Shown: piece after piece, positions 38,786 through 47,751 of the stretch | Layout of the letters: each line of letters opens with the position of its first letter | How positions within the stretch are numbered: position 1 is the stretch's first letter | Assembly (NCBI GenBank): GCA_902805975.1 | Contig: CADCUT010000177.1 | Span: 1 to 64,000, forward strand | DNA length: 64,000 nucleotides | Direction of reading: 5' to 3' | Source of the DNA: an uncultured Rubrobacteraceae bacterium | GTDB lineage: Bacteria; Actinomycetota; Rubrobacteria; Rubrobacterales; Rubrobacteraceae | The notes under the pieces: model-generated | Told to the model about the DNA's origin: nothing | Databases searched by the model: none | The model's input: only the letters and a program-made list of their open reading frames with translations | Program-made: the position numbers and the translations under genes

Positions 38786-39982
38786 ATGCCGGAGATCTCC
38801 TTGACCGGGGTGCTCGTCGTCGCCGCGGTGGCCTTCACCGTTCCGTTCCTGCTCGGGCTCGCACCATCCCTCCGATTACCGGCGGTCGTGCTCGAGATCG
38901 TGGCCGGCGTCGCCATCGGGCCGTCTGGCTTCGGGCTCGTCGAAGTGGATCTGCCGCTCGAGGTCCTGGCCCTGCTCGGGCTGGCGTTCCTGCTCTTTCT
39001 GGCCGGGCTCGAGATCGACCTGGCCCGGCTGCTGGGCGGTCCTCTGGGGGTGGCGGCGCTCGGGTTCGCGGTCTCGCTCGCGGTAGCATTCGGCATCGCG
39101 CTCGCGTTGAGCGCCGCCGGCGTCGTGCGGGGGCCGCTGCTCGTGGCGATCATCCTCTCCGCCACGGCGCTCGGGATCATCGTCCCGGTGCTGGCCGACG
39201 CCCGGCAGACGGGCACCCCTCTGGGCCAGCTCGTCATCGCCGCCGGCTCGATAGCGGACTTCGGGGCGATCCTGCTGCTCTCGCTGCTGTTCTCACGGGA
39301 GGCGACCGGCGTCGGCGCGAGGCTGCTCCTGGTCGGCGCCTTCGTCCTGCTCGTGATCGTCGTGGGCGTCGCGCTCGCGGAGGTTGGACGATTGGGCAGG
39401 TTCCGGTCGGTCCTCTTGCGGCTCCAGGACTCCAGCTCCCAGATACGGGTGCGCGGCGCCTTTCTCCTGCTCGTCGGCTTCGCCGTGCTGGCGCAGCTTC
39501 TGGGGCTGGAGGTGATCCTGGGCACCTTCGTCGCCGGTGCCGTACTCAAGCTGCTGGACCGGGACAGGATGATGACGCACCCACAGTTCCGGGCGAAGCT
39601 GGAGGCCGTGGGCTTTGGCGTCTTCGTCCCGGTCTTCTTTGTCACCAGCGGGATGGAGCTCGACCTGCGCGACCTCTTCGAGGGGGGCGGTGCGGTCGTG
39701 CTGGTCCCCGTGCTCCTGCTGGCGCTGCTCCTCTCCCGGGGCCTGCCGGCCATACTCTACCGGCCGCGCCTCGGGGATCGCGGCGCCGTGGCGGCGGGGC
39801 TCCTGCAGGCGACCTCCCTCCCGTTTATCGTCGCCGCGACCGAGATCGGGGTCGAGATCGGCGAGCTCGACCCCGCGACCGGCGCCGCCCTGGTAGTAGC
39901 GGGCCTCTTATCGGTGGTGCTCTTCCCCCTGCTGGCCCTAACCCTCCTGCGGACCGCGGAGCGTCCCGACAGCGAACCATGA
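38786..39982 (+). CDS. cation:proton antiporter (CPA2/Kef-like)
   Basis: VVLEIVAGVAIGPSGFGLVE, LFLAGLEIDL, SATALGIIVPVLADA, VFFVTSGMELDLRDL. Confidence 0.92.
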   Translation: MPEISLTGVLVVAAVAFTVPFLLGLAPSLRLPAVVLEIVAGVAIGPSGFGLVEVDLPLEVLALLGLAFLLFLAGLEIDLARLLGGPLGVAALGFAVSLAVAFGIALALSAAGVVRGPLLVAIILSATALGIIVPVLADARQTGTPLGQLVIAAGSIADFGAILLLSLLFSREATGVGARLLLVGAFVLLVIVVGVALAEVGRLGRFRSVLLRLQDSSSQIRVRGAFLLLVGFAVLAQLLGLEVILGTFVAGAVLKLLDRDRMMTHPQFRAKLEAVGFGVFVPVFFVTSGMELDLRDLFEGGGAVVLVPVLLLALLLSRGLPAILYRPRLGDRGAVAAGLLQATSLPFIVAATEIGVEIGELDPATGAALVVAGLLSVVLFPLLALTLLRTAERPDSEP

Positions 39983-40467
39983 CGGCCGCCCCCGTTGCGG
40001 GTGGGGATGGCACGGACCGAAACGGGACAGCGCCGATCGCCGCGCGCACGTGGATACTGGAGGATCATCGGATCACGCGTTCTCGCAAGTGGACGCTGTT
40101 CGCTCGATAATGGAGCCTGCGATTACCGATGAGAGGTCGCGCAGGGTCGCAGCGGCTGCTTTTCGGACCGACAGAAGATCCTGACAACGGGTTCTCCTCC
40201 ACCGCGATCCGTACCCCGTCTACGAGACGGGTGTCACGAGGCACGCCTCAAAGGAACGTACGCTGGCGAGCTGACAGATCCGCGCCGGCTTTCGCGGCAA
40301 GCGCCAGCGCCGCACCATCATCCGTATTTTCATTACGCGGCTTCATAGCGATACCAGCGGCCCTCCAACCTCCGCCTGGTCTCCTGCCGCCGTGGATGCG
40401 TGCGCGGGCTACGCCGACCTTTGCTCGGGAGCGTCCCCGTGACGGTGTGAACCTCCCTACCTTGGAC

Positions 40468-40944
40468 ATGGTCCGCAAGGTCACGGCGCAAGCCTCCGGC
40501 GGTTCGCTCACGGTCGAGGAGTGGGGCCTCCCGCCGGGCGGGCTCATACCCCCGCACACCCACACCCGCGAGGATGGGTGCAACTTCGTGCTGGAGGGCG
40601 AGCCCACCCGCGAGGTTGGCGGCGAGATCCTGGTCGCCCCGAAGGGGTCCTTCGTCCTGAAGCCGCGCAACATACCCCACGCCCTCTACAATGCGGGCCA
40701 CGGCCCCGTCCGGGTGTTGGAGATCCTCACGCCGGGCGGGTTCGAAGGCTACTTCGACGAGGACGAGCGGATCGCATCTAGCGCGATGGATGGGGACGAC
40801 CGTCGGAAGGCCCGAGCCGAGCTTGGCGAACGCTACGGGGTGATCTGGCACGACGAGCGCATCCCCGAGGTCGAGGCCCGCTTCGGTGTCGGATCCCAAA
40901 TCTACTCTGAAGGTCCACCACAAACCGGAGGAACCCAGCGATGA
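40468..40944 (+). CDS. cupin-domain protein
   Basis: GGLIPPHTHTREDGCNFVLEGEPTREVGGEILVAPKGSFVLKPRNIPHALYNAG; start uncertain (upstream ORF extension looks non-coding). Confidence 0.75.
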   Translation: MVRKVTAQASGGSLTVEEWGLPPGGLIPPHTHTREDGCNFVLEGEPTREVGGEILVAPKGSFVLKPRNIPHALYNAGHGPVRVLEILTPGGFEGYFDEDERIASSAMDGDDRRKARAELGERYGVIWHDERIPEVEARFGVGSQIYSEGPPQTGGTQR

Positions 40945-41459
40945 ACGAAACGAACGCGCAGCAGACCCCCAACGTGGACGAGATGGACGAGCGGGAGGAG
41001 AAGATGCAACTGCTAAACGGCGTCAACCACCTGACGTTCGTCACCGCCGACATGGACCGGCTGATCTCCTTCTACGGGCGCGTCTTCGAAGCGCGGGTGA
41101 CGGTAGACCTCGAGGAAGAGGGTCTCCGCCACGCCTTCATCGAGGTCGGCCCCAACACGGTGTTGCACCCCTTCCGGGTGCCCGGCGTCGAGCCGCCGGG
41201 TCGGCAGCCGATGTTCGGGCGCGGGCGGCTGGACCACTTCGCTCTGAACGCGGCGAGCGAGGAGGCGTTCTGGAAGCTGCACCGCCGCATGGCGGCCGAG
41301 GGCGCGCTCGACAGCGTGGTGACCGACATGGGCTCGATGCTGCTCTTCAGCTTCCTCGACCCGGACGAGGCCCGCCACGAGGTGGTCTGGAGAAAGCCCG
41401 GTGTCCCCGTCGAGGCCGGGCTCAGGCGCGCCGAGTGGACCACCGTCGGGACGTCCTGA
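40941..41459 (+). CDS. VOC-family (glyoxalase-fold) protein
   Basis: GVNHLTFVTADMDRLISFYGRVFEARVTVDL...GRLDHFALNAASEEAF. Confidence 0.9.
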   Translation: MNETNAQQTPNVDEMDEREEKMQLLNGVNHLTFVTADMDRLISFYGRVFEARVTVDLEEEGLRHAFIEVGPNTVLHPFRVPGVEPPGRQPMFGRGRLDHFALNAASEEAFWKLHRRMAAEGALDSVVTDMGSMLLFSFLDPDEARHEVVWRKPGVPVEAGLRRAEWTTVGTS

Positions 41460-41554
41460 GCCGCCAACCCCGAGCGCGGGAGCAAGCCGATTCCTGATCC
41501 TCGGGTCCGGGCGGAGAGACGTCGGCGCCTCTCAAAGCCCAGCACGCCCACAAT

Positions 41555-41591
41555 GAGCCGCCGGAGCATCGAGGCGACGCTCCGGCGGCTC
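41555..41591. terminator. intergenic hairpin
   Basis: GAGCCGCCGGAGC-atcgaggcgac-GCTCCGGCGGCTC, perfect 13-bp stem. Confidence 0.7.
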
Positions 41592-41796
41592 GGTCCCCTC
41601 TAACTTGCGTGAAGTGGACTTTCAAGAGAGACCAAGCCCCTCGCGTCGCCCCCTAACCTCCATACGGGCGCTCTACCCCACGGAAGGGGCATTCCATACG
41701 GCATCCGTCGGCCCGCACTGACAGGGGGATAGACGGTTCACAGCGTTGTGACAAAAAATTTGCGCTAATAAATTGTCTTTGTGGTACAGTGGCGGC

Positions 41797-42495
41797 ATGG
41801 AGACTTTGGGCAGGGCGGGCGAGAGGCCCGCAGAGGATCGGGTAGGGCGCGTGCTCTCTGGGCTTGGGGCAAAGATACGGCGCGCGCGCAGGGAACGGGA
41901 CATGACGCTCGAGGCTCTGGCCGAGGCGTCGGGCACGTCGGTGGCGCACATCTCGCGGCTGGAGTCCGGGGAGCGCCAGCCCTCTCTGGACGGGCTGTTG
42001 AGGCTGGCCTTCAGCCTTGGCGTCCCCCTGGGCGAGCTCGTCGAAGAGCCGGAGGAGCCCGAGCCCGGGACGGTGGTCAGGGGGGCTGATGCCCCGTTCT
42101 ACGAGAGGTGGTCGATGCGCTTTCAGCCGCTGGTGCCCGAGGCGGGGCCCGAGGGGTTGTCGGCGATGAGGGTCGTTTTCCCGGCCGACCGGGTGGACCC
42201 CGAGCACGAACCCAACGAGCACGGCGGCCAGGAGTGGCTGTACGTGCTCAAGGGGCGGCTCAGGCTCACGCTCGGCGCCGGGAGGACGGTCCTTGAGCCC
42301 GGAGACGCGGCCTTCTTCGACGCCAGGCTACCGCACGGCTTCGACGTCTTCTCCGAGGAGGACGTGGAGGTGCTGTGGGTCTCGTGCGTGCCGTGTACCC
42401 ACGGAGGAGGTCCCCCCGGGCGCCTCCACCCGTTTATGGAGGGACACCCCGAGTTCGGAGGAGCGGGCGCGGGCGGCGCGAGATCCGGGGCTTAG
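41797..42495 (+). CDS. XRE-family regulator with C-terminal cupin domain
   Basis: LGAKIRRARRERDMTLEALAEASGTSVAHISRLESGERQPSLDGLLRLA + EWLYVLKGRLRLTLGAGRTVLEPGDAAFFDARLPHGF. Confidence 0.92.
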   Translation: METLGRAGERPAEDRVGRVLSGLGAKIRRARRERDMTLEALAEASGTSVAHISRLESGERQPSLDGLLRLAFSLGVPLGELVEEPEEPEPGTVVRGADAPFYERWSMRFQPLVPEAGPEGLSAMRVVFPADRVDPEHEPNEHGGQEWLYVLKGRLRLTLGAGRTVLEPGDAAFFDARLPHGFDVFSEEDVEVLWVSCVPCTHGGGPPGRLHPFMEGHPEFGGAGAGGARSGA

Positions 42496-42509
42496 CGGGT
42501 GGCTTTGAC

Positions 42510-42968
42510 GTGAGGCTGACGAAGAAGAGCAAGTACGCGGTGAGGGCCGTGGTGGAGATCGCCTCAAACGGGTGCGGGCCGCTTGGGGTGGCCGAGATCT
42601 CACGCCGCCAGAGCATACCGGAGCGGTTTCTCGAGCAAATCTTCGGGGAGTTGCGGCGCGGCGGCATCCTCGAGAGCCGGCGCGGGGCGCACGGCGGATA
42701 TTGTTTGGCGATACCCGCCGAGGAAGTGACGGTGCTCGACATCGTGGAGATCCTGGACGGCGAGGTCCGCCCGGACCGGCATTCGGATGAGGACGGTCAC
42801 TACACGGATGACGTGCCATCGTCCTCGACGGGAGAGGTCTGGGATGAGGCTCGTGCAGCGCTCGAAGGTGTCTTTGGTCGCTACAGCATCGCCCAGCTCG
42901 CCGAGGCCGAGCGCGGGAGCCCCGATCGTCAAATAACGCGGGGCCCACCCATGCTCCACCCCCTGTAA
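42510..42968 (+). CDS. Rrf2-family transcriptional regulator
   Basis: VRLTKKSKYAVRAVVEIA...ISRRQSIPERFLEQIFGELRRGGILESRRGAHGGYCLA. Confidence 0.9.
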   Translation: MRLTKKSKYAVRAVVEIASNGCGPLGVAEISRRQSIPERFLEQIFGELRRGGILESRRGAHGGYCLAIPAEEVTVLDIVEILDGEVRPDRHSDEDGHYTDDVPSSSTGEVWDEARAALEGVFGRYSIAQLAEAERGSPDRQITRGPPMLHPL

Positions 42969-43023
42969 CAAGCACGTCGGGTGGCAGCTACGAAACCTGA
43001 ATTTCTGGAAGAAGGAGAACAAC

Positions 43024-44019
43024 ATGCAGATGACGGACGCCCAGGATCTCGCAACGTACGACGTCGTGGTCGTCGGGGGTGGAGCTGCCGGCCTCGGCGG
43101 CGCGCTGATGCTCGGCAGGTCCCGGCGCTCGGTGCTGGTCGTCGATGCTGGCGAGCCGCGCAACGCGCCCGCCTCGGGGGTCCACGGGTTCCTCACCAGG
43201 GACGGCATGGACCCTGCCGCGCTGCTTGAGACCGGGCGGGATGAGGTCCGCGGGTACGGGGCAGAGGTCATCGACGGACGCGTCGCCTCGGCCGAGGCTG
43301 TCGACGGCGGCTTCACCGTTACGCTGGAGGACGGCCGCCGGGTCGGCGCCAGGCGGCTGCTGGTCACCACGGGGCTCGTAGACGAGTTGCCGGACGTTGC
43401 TGGGATCAGGGAGCGCTGGGGGCGCGACGTGCTGCATTGCCCTTACTGCCACGGGTGGGAGGTCCGGGATCTGCCGATCGGCGTCCTGGCATCGGGCCCC
43501 ATGGCCGTGCATCAGACGCTCCTGTTCCGGCAATTGACGGAGGACCTGACGCTCTTCCTGCACACCGGGCCAGAGCCCACCGATGAAGAGGCCGAGCAGC
43601 TCGCGGCGCTAGGCATCGCGGTCGTGGAAGGCGAGGTCGCCTCGCTCGAGGTCCACGAGGACCGGCTCACGGGCGTCCGGCTGCAAACCGGCGAGGTCAT
43701 CCCCCGGGGTGCCGTGGTGGTCGGGCCGCGCTTCGCCGCCCGCGCCGGGATGCTCGCCGGCCTCGGCCTCCAGACGACCACCCATCCCTCCGGCCTGGGC
43801 GAGTACGTCGAGTCCGACGCCATAGGCCTCACCGCCGTGCCGGGAGTGTGGGTGGCCGGGAACGTGACCAACCCCACCGCGCAGGTCCTCGCCTCCGCCA
43901 ACGCCGGCGTGATGGCCGGGTCGGCAATCAACGCCGACCTCATCGCCGAGGACACGCGAGAGGCCGTCGCCGCCCGCCGGGGTCTTCTGTCGTCCACCGC
44001 GGGAACGGGGAGATCTTGA
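43024..44019 (+). CDS. NAD(P)/FAD-dependent oxidoreductase (thioredoxin-reductase-like)
   Basis: VVVVGGGAAGLGGALMLGRSRRSVLVVDAG, CPYC redox motif, VWVAGNVTNPTAQV. Confidence 0.93.
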   Translation: MQMTDAQDLATYDVVVVGGGAAGLGGALMLGRSRRSVLVVDAGEPRNAPASGVHGFLTRDGMDPAALLETGRDEVRGYGAEVIDGRVASAEAVDGGFTVTLEDGRRVGARRLLVTTGLVDELPDVAGIRERWGRDVLHCPYCHGWEVRDLPIGVLASGPMAVHQTLLFRQLTEDLTLFLHTGPEPTDEEAEQLAALGIAVVEGEVASLEVHEDRLTGVRLQTGEVIPRGAVVVGPRFAARAGMLAGLGLQTTTHPSGLGEYVESDAIGLTAVPGVWVAGNVTNPTAQVLASANAGVMAGSAINADLIAEDTREAVAARRGLLSSTAGTGRS

Positions 44020-44036
44020 AAGAAGGAAGACCGACG

Positions 44037-44687
44037 ATGAACGGTGAGGTTCCCGGCGAAGGCGGCGGCAGCCCGGGCGAGCAGTTCTGGGAGGAGCACT
44101 ACCGGGCCTCTAGGCGACCATCGAGCGGAAGACCGAGCGGCGCCCTCGTCAGGTTCGCCGGGCCGCTCCCCGGGGGCACCGCGCTGGATCTGGGTTGCGC
44201 CCAGGGGGACGATGCGGTCTGGTTGGCCCGGCGCGGCTGGCGGGTCATGGCCGTCGACGTCTCAGGCACGGCCCTCGCCCGCGCGGCCACAAACGCCGAG
44301 GCCGCGGGGGTCTCAGACCTCATCGAGTTCGAGCGGCACGATCTGGCGAGCACCTTTCCGGACGGCCGGTTCGATCTGGTCTCCGCCCTGTTTCTGCACT
44401 CGCCGGTCGAGTTCCCGCGTACCCAGGTTTTGCGGGCCGCCGCGAGGGCCGTAGCCCCCGGCGGCCTGCTGCTGATCGTCGAGCACGCCTCGGCAGCACC
44501 CTGGTCGTGGTCCGACCCGGACACGGCCTTCCCGACCCCGGAGGAGTCGCTGGCCGCGCTCGACCTGGACCCTTCCCGGTGGCACGACGAATTCGTGGGT
44601 GCCCCGAAACGGGAGGCCACCGGCCCGAACGGGCAGAGGGCCACCGTCACCGACAACGTCATCGCGCTCCGTCGCCTCGCGCGATGA
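44037..44687 (+). CDS. class I SAM-dependent methyltransferase
   Basis: GTALDLGCAQGDDAVWLARRGWRVMAVDVSGTAL. Confidence 0.92.
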   Translation: MNGEVPGEGGGSPGEQFWEEHYRASRRPSSGRPSGALVRFAGPLPGGTALDLGCAQGDDAVWLARRGWRVMAVDVSGTALARAATNAEAAGVSDLIEFERHDLASTFPDGRFDLVSALFLHSPVEFPRTQVLRAAARAVAPGGLLLIVEHASAAPWSWSDPDTAFPTPEESLAALDLDPSRWHDEFVGAPKREATGPNGQRATVTDNVIALRRLAR

Positions 44688-44741
44688 CTACCCGTCTGTC
44701 CGCCGAATGCCTTTTCGACTCCGACCCGCAGGGTTCGTGTA

Positions 44742-45107
44742 ATGAGTACTGATGTAAGCGCTTCGTGCCATTGCGGTTCCGTCCGCCTGGAGGTCGAAGC
44801 GCCGCCGTCGGAGGTTACGGAGTGCAACTGCTCGCTCTGCCGGCGCTACGGCGTTTTGTGGGCTTACTACAGGCCCCATCAAGTGCGGTTGTCGCCCCCG
44901 GATCCACCCACCGACGTCTACATGTGGGGTGGCAGGTCCATCGAGTTCCACCGCTGCCGGAACTGCGGCTGTGTCTCGCACTGGGCCGCCGTCGACCGCA
45001 AGCGCGACCGGATGGGCGTCAACGCGCGCCTCATGCCCCCGGAGATCCTGGCCGGCGCCCGCCTGCGCCACCGCGACGGCGCCGACACCAACCGGTACAC
45101 CGACTGA
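44742..45107 (+). CDS. GFA (CENP-V-like) family protein, copy 2
   Basis: ASCHCGSVRLEV...ECNCSLCRRYGVLWAYY...HRCRNCGCVSHW; clear paralogue of 2807-3145. Confidence 0.9.
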   Translation: MSTDVSASCHCGSVRLEVEAPPSEVTECNCSLCRRYGVLWAYYRPHQVRLSPPDPPTDVYMWGGRSIEFHRCRNCGCVSHWAAVDRKRDRMGVNARLMPPEILAGARLRHRDGADTNRYTD

Positions 45108-45288
45108 CCATCGGTGGTTACGCTAACGATCGGTTGTCGCACCTCTAGAAGGCGGCGCGGAGAGCCGGTATCCAGGACGACGCCCTCGCAGCGCATCCGA
45201 TCCTCTCCGCCCAAAGCCGTGTCGGGCGACGCCGATGGTCGTGCTCGCGCGCTCGATCAACTTTGGATCACCGGGGCCGTGCCGGTCG

Positions 45289-46320
45289 TCAGGCGGTGGC
45301 GGATCGCGGCGCGAGTTCCTTGCGGACGGCGGGGGCGACTTCGGTACCGAAGAGCTCTATGGCGCGCATTACCTTCTCGTGGGGGAGCGTGCCGACGCTG
45401 ATCTGGGCCATGAAGCGCCCGTGGCCGAAGAGCTCGTGCTCGTAGAGGATCTTCTCCGTCACTTCTTCGGGGCTGCCGACGACGAGCGCGCCGCGCGGGG
45501 AGCGGCCGGCCTCGAACTGGCGACGGCCCATCGGGCCCCAGCCGCGCTCGCGGCCGATGCGGTTCATCATCGCGGCGTAGGTCGGGAAGTACTCGTCGCC
45601 CGCCCTCTGAAAGGTGTCGGCGACGTAAGCGTGGGAGTTTATGCTTATCGGTAGGTGGGCCGGGTCGTGGCCGGCCTCGCCCGCGGCCTGACGGTAGAGT
45701 TCGGCGAGCGGGGCGAAGTTCTCGGGCTGGCCGCCGATGATCGCGATCGCCAGCGGCAGGCCGAGCACCGCGGCCCGCACCACCGACTGGGGCGTCCCGC
45801 CGACCGCGATCCAGACGGGCAAGGGGTCCTGGACCGGACGCGGGTAGACGCCGACGTCCTCCAGAGGGGCGCGGTGCCTCCCCGACCACGTCACACGCTC
45901 GGACTCGCGCAGCTTTAGCAGCAACTCCAGCTTTTCGGCGAAGAGCTCGTCGTAGTCGCCGAGGTCGTAGCCGAACAGGGGAAAAGACTCGATAAACGAG
46001 CCGCGACCCGCCATGATCTCCGCGCGCCCGCCGGAGATCAGGTCGAGGGTGGCGAAGTCCTGGAAGACGCGGACCGGGTCGTCCGAACTGAGCACCGTGA
46101 CGGCGCTGCTCAGCCGGATGTTCTCCGTGCGCGTGGCGGCTGCCGCAAGCGCCACGGCCGGGGAGGAGACCGCGTAGTCCGGGCGGTGGTGCTCGCCGAC
46201 GCCGAAGACGTCGAGGCCGACCCTATCCGCGAGTTCAATCTCCTCGATGAGCTCGCGCATCCTCCGCGCCGGGTCGCTACCCGGGCCAACGTCCGCGAAG
46301 GTGTAGAGGCCGAGTTCCAT
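45289..46320 (-). CDS. LLM-class flavin-dependent oxidoreductase
   Basis: [25 protein letters not shown]...[21 protein letters not shown]. Confidence 0.93.
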   Translation of the reverse strand: MELGLYTFADVGPGSDPARRMRELIEEIELADRVGLDVFGVGEHHRPDYAVSSPAVALAAAATRTENIRLSSAVTVLSSDDPVRVFQDFATLDLISGGRAEIMAGRGSFIESFPLFGYDLGDYDELFAEKLELLLKLRESERVTWSGRHRAPLEDVGVYPRPVQDPLPVWIAVGGTPQSVVRAAVLGLPLAIAIIGGQPENFAPLAELYRQAAGEAGHDPAHLPISINSHAYVADTFQRAGDEYFPTYAAMMNRIGRERGWGPMGRRQFEAGRSPRGALVVGSPEEVTEKILYEHELFGHGRFMAQISVGTLPHEKVMRAIELFGTEVAPAVRKELAPRSATA

Positions 46321-46340
46321 CGTGGGTTCCTTTCGAATGA

Positions 46341-46368
46341 GGTTCTAGGTTTCAGGTTCTAGGTATTG
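46341..46368. repeat. degenerate heptanucleotide repeat, block 1
   Basis: GGTTCTA GGTTTCA GGTTCTA GGTATTG. Confidence 0.6.
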
Positions 46369-46555
46369 TAGAGCGCGAGGGTGCTGGGGACGTGCCGCTC
46401 TCCGGGACGTGGGGATGGACGGCGTGCCCATGCCCGGTTCCGCGGCGGCGCGGACCTTGGGACGAGGTCCGGGTCGGCGGCGGGGTGCCGCCGACCCGGA
46501 TACCGGCCTGGAAGTTCTGCTGGATCGGATCGAACGTCGCGGGATGGTTGGCCCT

Positions 46556-46770
46556 CTAGGAGGCTGTGGCGGCCTCGCCCTTTGTGTCCCTCCCGATGCC
46601 CTTCGCCACGATAACGAGGGTCGCGCTGACGACGGTGCCGATGGCTATGGCGAGCAGGTAGAGCGGCCAGTTGCCGATGAGCCCGATCACGAAGATGCCG
46701 CCGTGGGGCGCCCGCAGGGTGGCGCCGAACGCCAGCGAGAGCGAGGCCGTTTCTACGGGCCCCGGCCCTG
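46556..46770 (-). pseudogene. C-terminal remnant of a fructose-type PTS IIC component
   Basis: SLAFGATLRAPHGGIFVIGLIGNWPLYLLAIAIGTVVSATLVIVAKGI resembles the end of FruA-type IIC; no upstream remainder in any frame. Confidence 0.7.
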
Positions 46771-46798
46771 CGAACCGGGCCACGCACCGCGTCCCCAG

Positions 46799-46826
46799 AA
46801 CCTTATGCCTACAACCTGACACCTAG
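46799..46826. repeat. degenerate heptanucleotide repeat, block 2
   Basis: AACCTTA TGCCTAC AACCTGA CACCTAG. Confidence 0.6.
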
Positions 46827-46889
46827 TTGAGACGGGTGTGCGGTCGTGCGAGTATGGGGCGTGGTTTTCTCCGAGCGGGAGGTGGTCTT

Positions 46890-47645
46890 GTGTTCAAGAA
46901 GCTGTTGAGCAGCATCGGCGTGGGTGGGGCCAGGGTGGACACCCGGCTGCACGCGGACTCGTTCGTTCCCGGGGGCGAGGTTAGCGGGGAGACGCACGTC
47001 GTGGGCGGGAGCGACGCGCAGGAGTTCAACCGCATCTACCTGTCCGTCTCGACCCGCTACAAGCACGACGACTCGACCCACGAGCACACCCTGATCGAGC
47101 ACGATATCGCGGGCAGGATGCAGATAGGTGCCGGGGAGGAGAGGGCCGTGCCGTTCTCGTTCCGGCTGCCCTTCGAGACGCCGCTCTCGGTCGGGCACCA
47201 GGGCGTGACGGTCCACACGGGGCTGGACATATCCGGCGCCATAGACCCCGGCGACGCCGACGGCATCCAGGTCTCCCCCCACCCCCTGCAGCAGGCGGTA
47301 CTTAGCGCCGCACAGAACCTCGGTTTCACGTTGCGCCAGGCCGAGAACGAGTACGACCCGCGCAAGGGCGCCCCGCTCCCCTTCGTCCAGCAGCTGGAGT
47401 TCAGGCCCGGCGGGCGCTACGCCGGGCGCCTAGAGGAGCTGGAGCTCGTCTTCAAGCTCCGCGGCGACGACGCGCTAGAGGTGCTCGTCGAGCTCGACCG
47501 CAGGGCCGGCGGCATCGGGGGACTGCTCGAGTCGGCCCTCGAGATGAACGAGCGCGTCTCCCGACTCACCGTCACCCGCTCCGACGCCGAGCGCGGCGCC
47601 ATCGAGGGTATGCTCGCGCAACTGATCGACGGGCATATTCGGTAG
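46890..47645 (+). CDS. Spo0M-like (SpoOM) family protein
   Basis: VFKKLLSSIGVGGARVDTRLHADSFVPGGEVSGETHVVGGSDAQEFNRIYLSV; GTG start. Confidence 0.9.
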   Translation: MFKKLLSSIGVGGARVDTRLHADSFVPGGEVSGETHVVGGSDAQEFNRIYLSVSTRYKHDDSTHEHTLIEHDIAGRMQIGAGEERAVPFSFRLPFETPLSVGHQGVTVHTGLDISGAIDPGDADGIQVSPHPLQQAVLSAAQNLGFTLRQAENEYDPRKGAPLPFVQQLEFRPGGRYAGRLEELELVFKLRGDDALEVLVELDRRAGGIGGLLESALEMNERVSRLTVTRSDAERGAIEGMLAQLIDGHIR

Positions 47646-47705
47646 GCATTAGGCATCAGGTTCGAGGTCGCCCGCTGCGCGGGCTTCGAGGTTCGAGGGG
47701 TAGGT
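47643..47705. repeat. heptanucleotide repeat block 3 with embedded GCCCGC-tgc-GCGGGC hairpin
   Basis: Minus strand: CGACCTACCCCTCGAACCTCGAA...ACCTCG AACCTGA TGCCTAA TGCCTA; hairpin at 47670-47684. Confidence 0.55.
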
Positions 47706-47751
47706 CGTCGCAACCCGGCCCCGAACACCACCCCTAGAGCCTAAAACCAAC

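Noticed and set aside
40129-40467. N-terminal extension of the cupin ORF
   Set aside because: Composition changes abruptly, no domain in any frame and the cupin begins at ~40468; treated as intergenic.
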